DNA from: Pseudomonas sp. JUb42 | Lineage (GTDB): Bacteria; Pseudomonadota; Gammaproteobacteria; Pseudomonadales; Pseudomonadaceae | Direction: 5' to 3' | Assembly (NCBI RefSeq): GCF_024807945.1 | Contig: NZ_JANUFD010000022.1 | Location: 1 to 64,000, forward strand | DNA: 64,000 nt | Part shown: positions 60,032-64,000 of the stretch, one piece after another | How positions within the stretch are numbered: position 1 is the first letter of the stretch | How the letters are laid out: every line of letters starts with the position of its first letter | The notes under the pieces: generated by a model | What the model was told of the DNA's origin: nothing | The model's input: the letters and a program-made list of their open reading frames with translations, nothing else | Databases searched by the model: none | Made by a program: the position numbers and the translations under genes

Positions 60032-60092
60032 TGTAGTGCTTTAAATATTTCACTACAAAACTATTGACGACGCTTCGTTCCCCTTGCATGAT
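60032..60092 (+). promoter_or_regulatory. Dyad plus sigma-70-like promoter of unit 1
   Basis: TGTAGTG (60032-60038) and CACTACA (60051-60057) flank a 12-nt AT-rich centre. TTGACG (60064-60069), a 17-bp spacer and CATGAT (60087-60092) follow, so a factor bound to the dyad would sit just upstream of RNA polymerase. The transcript would carry a leader of about 350 nt. Confidence 0.6.
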
Positions 60093-60175
60093 GCAGACGT
60101 CTTCCCACCGGAAGCATTGAAAAGAGCATCACCAGTGACTTCGACGAGCTGTCAGGTCACTACCGGGAATTTGTA

Positions 60176-60195
60176 CTGCCCACAAGGCAGATTGA
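60176..60195 (+). promoter_or_regulatory. Conserved leader hairpin, unit 1 copy
   Basis: CTGCC-CACAA-GGCAG then ATTGA. The identical 20 bases recur at 60909-60928 ahead of the second paralogue, within otherwise diverged leaders. TCGACGAGC lies 35 nt before it here and 33 nt before the second copy. An RNA structural element is the simplest reading. Confidence 0.55.
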
Positions 60196-60318
60196 TGAAG
60201 CAGAACCGGCCTGAACCGTCTGCAACGACGAGAATAGCTGGCGAAACGTCCTCAAGACGCTTGTGGCTGACCCTCAGTGTCACCCGCCGCCAACCCTCGC
60301 CTTTGCCTGACAGAACCC

Positions 60319-60344
60319 TGTAGTCACAAAACCAGTGCACTACA
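60319..60344. promoter_or_regulatory. Second TGTAGT/ACTACA dyad
   Basis: TGTAGTC, 12 nt, CACTACA: the same spacing as the dyad at 60032, with one arm mismatch, 104 bp before the first paralogue's ATG. Confidence 0.5.
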
Positions 60345-60447
60345 TCGGTGAATGTTCAATCCGTCTTCTGCCCTCGACAAGCAACTACGTGTCGTCTCAA
60401 TTTGCAGCGCCACGAATCAATTCAACGAGTGGTAAAGGGGCATGAAC

Positions 60448-60783
60448 ATGGAACTGAATCTGAACAACCAACCGACCGTCGACGAACTCGCTCAACTGTT
60501 CGCCAAGCAGAAAGACACCCTGGACGATCACGTTCTCTGGGTCTGCGAGGAAGGCGGCATTCACATCGACCGTCTGGCACCAAACACCGACGAAACCGAG
60601 CTGGAGCGGGTTCATCCGCGCATGCGTGCCCGTCTGCGCACCTACCGTCGGGGCAAGGGCTACGTCGGCAAGAAGGCCGCCGCTGACCACGAGTTCATGG
60701 GCCGCGTATTGCGCACCCTGCAAAGCGAATGGCCGGAAGCACAAAAGCAGTCCGAGGTTCGCATCCTCGACCGTTACTGCTGA
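60448..60783 (+). CDS. Small protein of unknown family, tandem paralogue 1
   Basis: 111 residues. ATG 60448 is preferred over ATG 60442 because it is correctly spaced from AAAGGGG and aligns with the start of paralogue 2. The sequence is soluble and mixed-charge: NLNNQPTVDELAQLFAKQKD, then TLDDHVLWVCEEGGIHID, a variable loop, MRARLRTYRRGKGYVGKKAA and a C-terminal helix ending in Cys. The basic centre could contact nucleic acid. No family is recognised. About 70% identical by eye to the protein at 61058, with the loop at 44-56 as the main difference. It has its own long leader. Confidence 0.85.
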   Translation: MELNLNNQPTVDELAQLFAKQKDTLDDHVLWVCEEGGIHIDRLAPNTDETELERVHPRMRARLRTYRRGKGYVGKKAAADHEFMGRVLRTLQSEWPEAQKQSEVRILDRYC

Positions 60784-60799
60784 GTGCCAGGCGTGACTA

Positions 60800-60824
60800 T
60801 GTAGTCACTGAAAAATCCACTACA
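60800..60824. promoter_or_regulatory. Third TGTAGT/ACTACA dyad, start of unit 2
   Basis: TGTAGTC, 11 nt, CACTACA, 17 bp after paralogue 1's stop, at the position equivalent to the 60032 dyad in unit 1. The -35/-10 seen in unit 1 is not preserved after it, so unit 2 may rely on read-through or a changed promoter. Confidence 0.5.
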
Positions 60825-60908
60825 GAAATCGCCGACGGCCCCCGATCGGGGCACGAAAGCACAGGAACCAGCAGGTCGACGAGCCGTCCGCCTGCTTCTG
60901 CAAAGGTG

Positions 60909-60928
60909 CTGCCCACAAGGCAGATTGA
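60909..60928 (+). promoter_or_regulatory. Conserved leader hairpin, unit 2 copy
   Basis: Identical to 60176-60195 over 20 bases (CTGCC-CACAA-GGCAG-ATTGA). It lies 149 nt before the second paralogue's ATG, against 272 nt in unit 1. Confidence 0.55.
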
Positions 60929-61057
60929 AGAAACGGAACCACTGGCACAAGCGTTGTGTAGCAGCCGCCTACCCCGGCTACATGCAATGTCCAAGGCCCG
61001 GTTCTGCGCCATTACGGCGCCACGTATCCACTCAATCCGTAAACAAGGGGCAAGACC

Positions 61058-61390
61058 ATGATCAATCTGAACAACCAACCGACCATCGACGAACTGGCAC
61101 AACTCTTCGCCGCGCGCAAAGACACCCTGGACGATCACGTTCTGTGGATCTGCGAGGAAGGCCGCGTGCATATCGACCCGGTAGCACCCTGCTCGCCGGC
61201 CAGCGATTCGGGCAGCGTGCACCCGAAGATGCGCGCCCGCCTGCGCACCTACCGCCGCGGTCATGGCTACGTCGGCAAAAAGGCCGCCGCCGACCGTGAA
61301 TTCATGGGCCGTGTCCTGCACACCCTGAAGTCCGAATGGCACCAGACCCAGAGCCAGAAAGACGTGCGGTTTGTTGATCGGTTCTGTTAA
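61058..61390 (+). CDS. Small protein of unknown family, tandem paralogue 2
   Basis: 110 residues, ATG 61058 behind AAGGGGCAAGACC. It keeps the blocks of paralogue 1: INLNNQPTIDELAQLFAARK, TLDDHVLWICEEGRVHID, MRARLRTYRRGHGYVGKKAA and REFMGRVLHTLKSEW, ending DRFC. The middle loop (PCSPASDSGSVHP) differs and adds a Cys. It arose with its leader by tandem duplication of the neighbouring unit. The function is unknown; two maintained copies suggest distinct expression or partner use. Confidence 0.85.
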   Translation: MINLNNQPTIDELAQLFAARKDTLDDHVLWICEEGRVHIDPVAPCSPASDSGSVHPKMRARLRTYRRGHGYVGKKAAADREFMGRVLHTLKSEWHQTQSQKDVRFVDRFC

Positions 61391-61409
61391 TCCGGGCAAC
61401 CGCAGACTC

Positions 61410-61499
61410 CGTTGGAGCGTGGCTTGCCCGCGAATCGAACACCTCGGTTTATCTGATGAACCGCGTTATCGTTCTTCGCGGGCAAGCCACGCTCCAACG
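61410..61499. repeat. Inverted repeat, REP family B
   Basis: Arms CGTTGGAGCGTGGCTTGCCC... (61410-61434) and 61475-61499 are exact 25-bp complements, between paralogue 2 and the converging DUF202 gene. Confidence 0.92.
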
Positions 61500-61512
61500 G
61501 GTTATGCATTCG

Positions 61513-61854
61513 TTAGAAAAACGCCACCGCATAAATCCCATACAGACTCAGCCCCCCAACCCCCGCCCCCAGCAGCGCAATCTCCAGCAGCGGAGCCGAC
61601 AGGCGTTCCTCACGAATACCGGTAATGCTGCGTCGGTAGCGCCAGCGCAAGCCCACCTGAATGCCCAGGCTCAATAACAGCGCGACAACTATGGGCAGCA
61701 CCGCAAGAATGCCGAACTGAGGAATCCAGCGCAGGAACAGCGTGCAGGCCACCACCAGGGTCATCAGGGTGCGGCGCCAGGCCAGCAGGGTCCGCTCCGG
61801 TTGCAGGCCGGGGTCGTTATGGGCGACGAGTTCGGGCGTAGCGCGACGGTTCAC
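61513..61854 (-). CDS. DUF202 inner-membrane protein (YidG-like)
   Basis: 113 residues. The DUF202 signature LQPERTLLAWRRTLMTLVVA is near 17-36, followed by two more TM segments (FGILAVLPIVVALLLSLGIQV, ALLGAGVGGLSLYGIYAVAFF). The function is unknown. Its ATG overlaps the upstream DUF202 gene's stop by 4 nt; such pairs (YidG/YidH) are common. Confidence 0.88.
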   Translation of the reverse strand: MNRRATPELVAHNDPGLQPERTLLAWRRTLMTLVVACTLFLRWIPQFGILAVLPIVVALLLSLGIQVGLRWRYRRSITGIREERLSAPLLEIALLGAGVGGLSLYGIYAVAFF

Positions 61855-62255
61855 GAGGCGCGATAAGTAAGGAAAGCGATCAGGCCCGCCGCTACCAACG
61901 CACCGCCCAGGGACAGGATCGGCACCAGCAACGGCAAAGGCAGGGGTTTGCGCTGACGCATGGCGCGCTCCACCCGCAGCCAGCGTACGCAGGCGCTGGC
62001 ACTGAGCAGCAGGGCCAGGACCAACAAGGTCAGGGCCACGGCCTTGCGCAGCCCCGGGTCGAAGACCTCGGCGGTAAAGGCTTCAACGGCGATACCACCG
62101 GCCATCAGCGCCAGGGCGGTACGGATCCAGGCCAGGAACGTGCGTTCGTTGGCCAGAGTGAAGCGCGGATCCGGCTCGCAGCCGCCGCCCAGCAAGGCGC
62201 TGGAAATTTTGTCGCGATCAGGGGCCGTTGGTTTTGGGTGATCCTGTGAGTTCAT
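61851..62255 (-). CDS. DUF202 inner-membrane protein (YidH-like)
   Basis: 134 residues. RFTLANERTFLAWIRTALALMAGGIAVEAF near 31-60 is the DUF202/YidH signature, with TM segments at about 70-90 (VALTLLVLALLLSASACV) and 108-130. The function is unknown. It is the first gene of the two-gene DUF202 unit. Confidence 0.9.
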   Translation of the reverse strand: MNSQDHPKPTAPDRDKISSALLGGGCEPDPRFTLANERTFLAWIRTALALMAGGIAVEAFTAEVFDPGLRKAVALTLLVLALLLSASACVRWLRVERAMRQRKPLPLPLLVPILSLGGALVAAGLIAFLTYRAS

Positions 62256-62399
62256 GTCGCACCGCAGCTGGATAAAGGCTTATGCACATTTCGTTGGATA
62301 AGCCACGAAAAAGGCATTTGCCCACCAGTCTGCATGCCTGCGCGACATTAGTCGATGTCAGCGTCGCTCCCTGCAACGCCCCCGTCGCACTTGAAAATA

Positions 62400-63461
62400 T
62401 CAGGGAATCAGCCGTTGCGCGCGCAGGGTGGCAAACACCTCGAAGAACGCCTCGTCACTGGCCTGATAGTCGAGGAAACCCAGCTTGCGGCTCTTGGACA
62501 TGTCCGTCACCACTTCAATAGGACGGCCCAGGTCGGCATCGGTATGCCAAGGCGAGACCAACCGCTCCAGTTTCGGCTCGAGCAAGCCGTGTTGGGCTAC
62601 CAGCCCGTCCCAGATCGGCTGATCATTGGCCATTTGCGGCTCCAGCGGCTGGATCTGGCCGTCGAACGGTGCCGCCTCGATGCCGAACCAGTTGGCGATT
62701 CGTCCCCACATCCAGCTCCAGCGAAAGACATCGCCGTTGACGACATTGAACGCCTGATTGGCGGCGGCCGGGGTGGTCGAGGCCCACAACAACTGTTTGG
62801 CCAGTTGGCGGGCATCGGTCATATCGGTAAGGCTGTTCCACTGCGCGGCAGAACCGGGGAAGCGGAACGGCCGACCGGTGGCGCGGCAGATCGAGGCATG
62901 CACGGCCAGAGTGGTCGCCATATTCATGGCATTGCCCACGGCGACCCCGGTAATGGTGTGCGGGCGATGCACGCTCCAGGTAAAGCCGTCGCGCTCGGCG
63001 GCGGCGAATACCTGGTCTTCCTGGGCGTAATAGAAATTCTCCACGTCCAGACGACCCTGCTCTTCGCGGAACGGCGTCTGCGGCAACGTACCTTTGCCGT
63101 AAGCTTCGAACGGCCCCAGGTAGTGCTTCAAACCGGTGACCAGCGCGACATGGCGCAGGCTGGCTTTGGGCCGCAGGGCGTCGAGAACGTTTTTCACCAT
63201 CGCCGCGTTGACCCGAATATTTTCCGCCTCTGTAGCCTGGCGCGACCAGGTGGCGAGAAACAGGTGCGTCGGCGCGATATCGGCCAATGCCTGGCGCAGG
63301 GACTGCGGATCATTAAGATCAGCCGCTACCGGAATCACCGATGCTTCGACCTGGGGATGCCGTGCCAGACCGGCGACGGTCCAACCCTGCCCAACCAACA
63401 GCGCGCTGATTGCCCGCCCGACGACGCCGCTGGCGCCCACTACCAATGCAATATTCGACAT
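62400..63461 (-). CDS. NAD(P)-dependent SDR oxidoreductase, PRISE-like
   Basis: 353 residues from ATG 63461 with GGGAGG upstream. The Rossmann motif is ALVVGASGVVGRAISALL near 5-22; THLFLATW, NAAMVKNVLDAL, HVALVTGLKHYLGPF and EDQVFAAAERDGFTWSVHRPHTI follow. The lengthened C-terminal half with WIWGRI-like WSWMWGRIANWFGIE matches progesterone-5-beta-reductase/iridoid-synthase-like reductases found in bacteria. They reduce enones; the native substrate is unknown. It is divergent from the HxlR gene (85 bp). Confidence 0.87.
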   Translation of the reverse strand: MSNIALVVGASGVVGRAISALLVGQGWTVAGLARHPQVEASVIPVAADLNDPQSLRQALADIAPTHLFLATWSRQATEAENIRVNAAMVKNVLDALRPKASLRHVALVTGLKHYLGPFEAYGKGTLPQTPFREEQGRLDVENFYYAQEDQVFAAAERDGFTWSVHRPHTITGVAVGNAMNMATTLAVHASICRATGRPFRFPGSAAQWNSLTDMTDARQLAKQLLWASTTPAAANQAFNVVNGDVFRWSWMWGRIANWFGIEAAPFDGQIQPLEPQMANDQPIWDGLVAQHGLLEPKLERLVSPWHTDADLGRPIEVVTDMSKSRKLGFLDYQASDEAFFEVFATLRAQRLIP

Positions 63462-63546
63462 GATTTGCCTCCCAACGAATTCAGGGCGCACCATAAAGGC
63501 CCTTTCACATCAGGCCAAGAAGGCACCAAAAGGTAACCAGACCCAC

Positions 63547-63945
63547 ATGCACCCCGGCACACCCGAAGAAAACTGGCTGGAAGACTGCGCCCCGCGCCGC
63601 GTACTGGAACTGTTTGCCACCAAGTGGACCAGCATGATCCTGCACACCCTGCATGCCCGCCACGGCGGCATTGCCCGCACGGGCGTATTGCAGCGCAGCC
63701 TGCCCGGCATCTCAAAAAAAATGCTCACCCAGACCCTGCGTGAACTGGAGGCCAGTGGCCTGATCCTGCGCCAGGTGCACGACACCGTACCGCCAGGGGT
63801 CGACTATAGCCTCTCGCCCTTGGGCCAGCGCATGATCGAACCCATCGAGATGATCTACGACTGGGCGCGGATCAATGCGGCAGCCCTGGATGACCTCAAG
63901 CCACGGCAGACATCGCGACGGGCGAACCAGAGAACTAGTGATTGA
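63547..63945 (+). CDS. HxlR-family transcriptional regulator
   Basis: 132 residues from ATG 63547. The HxlR winged helix begins CAPRRVLELFATKWTSMILHTL, followed by TGVLQRSLPGISKKMLTQTLRELEASGLILRQ and PPGVDYSLSPLGQRM. The Cys near residue 14 is at the position used for redox or electrophile sensing in HxlR/HypR proteins. The divergent reductase gene is the likely target. No strong ribosome site is seen before the ATG. Confidence 0.9.
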   Translation: MHPGTPEENWLEDCAPRRVLELFATKWTSMILHTLHARHGGIARTGVLQRSLPGISKKMLTQTLRELEASGLILRQVHDTVPPGVDYSLSPLGQRMIEPIEMIYDWARINAAALDDLKPRQTSRRANQRTSD

Positions 63946-63954
63946 AACGGATTC

Positions 63955-64000
63955 CGTGGGGACGGATTTGTCCGCGAAGGCGGTATTTCGATTGATGGAG
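63955..64000. repeat. Left part of another intergenic repeat, cut by the window end
   Basis: CCGTGGGGACGGATTTGTCC followed by GCGAAGG resembles the left arm of REP elements in this window but with a different core. The right arm would lie beyond 64000. Confidence 0.5.

Larger units (their letters stand above)
59890..60447. other. Long leader region of duplicated unit 1
   Basis: 558 bp without a supported gene ahead of the first paralogue. It contains, in order, a TGTAGTG/CACTACA dyad, a good promoter, TCGACGAGC (60141-60149), a hairpin (60176-60190), a second dyad (60319-60344) and GCGCCACGAATC (60407-60418). The open frames through it are not shared in frame with the second unit. Confidence 0.7.

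Noticed and set aside
59724..60089. Minus-strand 121-codon frame after the GGDEF gene
   Set aside because: Lacks a ribosome site and its second half reads through a REP element into the GGDEF gene's end.
60084..60323. Plus-strand frames through the leaders of the duplicated units (also 60729-61061)
   Set aside because: The hairpin translates as VLPTRQI in both leaders, but flanking shared blocks are in different frames and no start codon fits, so RNA conservation is the better explanation.
7804..61499. CRISPR array or insertion sequence ends
   Set aside because: Repeats are dispersed inverted pairs without regular spacers, and no transposase or cas gene is present.

Overview
This window is a stretch of chromosome from a fluorescent-group Pseudomonas, possibly close to P. 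fluorescens or P. syringae. The evidence is the GC-rich third-position codon use, the many short intergenic palindromes of Pseudomonas REP type, and the gene repertoire: T6SS, an accessory che operon, orphan 40-heptad chemoreceptors, PolB, a short eut operon and an RND pump. The species is an inference. No tRNA, rRNA, CRISPR, IS element or prophage was seen.

Layout. 1-2.1 kb: end of a type VI secretion cluster (tssM tail, tssF). 2.1-5.6 kb: a TonB-dependent siderophore receptor and, divergently, a DJ-1/AraC regulator preceded by a 16-codon leader ORF. 5.8-14.8 kb: a complete second chemosensory operon (MCP-like protein, cheY, STAS, cheA, MCP, cheW, cheR, cheD, cheB). Its receptor is one heptad shorter per helix than E. 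coli Tsr (34H class), while the two orphan MCPs in the window are 40H. 14.9-22.2 kb: a PLP dehydratase, DNA polymerase II, an MCP, a LysR/cupin pair and a GNAT. 22.2-26.5 kb: an NAD salvage locus with an NrtR-like regulator, an NMN/NaMN adenylyltransferase, and divergent pncA-pncB plus nadE, around a dyad that overlaps a -35 box. 26.9-32.4 kb: a small lipoprotein, then ethanolamine permease-eutB-eutC with a divergent AraC regulator. 32.5-40.1 kb: an RND pump (RND-MFP-OMF order) with a divergent MarR and a convergent GlxA-type regulator.

40.2-44.4 kb: a cobalt-type nitrile hydratase operon. On the minus strand it reads: COG0523/CobW GTPase, DUF1097 membrane protein, beta subunit, alpha subunit (C-T-L-C-S-C), activator, CbtB, CbtA. 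Metal uptake, metal insertion and enzyme are in one transcription unit. Two direct repeats one helical turn apart lie upstream. 44.8-48.5 kb: TauE/SafE permease, a threonine-rich leader peptide with a terminator/antiterminator pair ahead of an isochorismatase-fold hydrolase, two small unknown proteins, an SH3-domain protein and RidA. 48.7-59.8 kb: a hybrid histidine kinase, a dCache MCP, a GNAT, a Cys-rich COG2345 regulator divergent from an MFS exporter, gamma-glutamyltransferase and a GAF-PAS-PAS-GGDEF protein.

59.9-61.4 kb holds the least explained part of the window. Two tandem paralogous small proteins of unknown function each carry a duplicated long leader. The leaders share a TGTAGT...ACTACA dyad, a CTGCC/GGCAG hairpin and a start-proximal box in the same order, while the sequence between them has diverged. 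61.5-64 kb: a DUF202 pair, a PRISE-like reductase and a divergent HxlR regulator.
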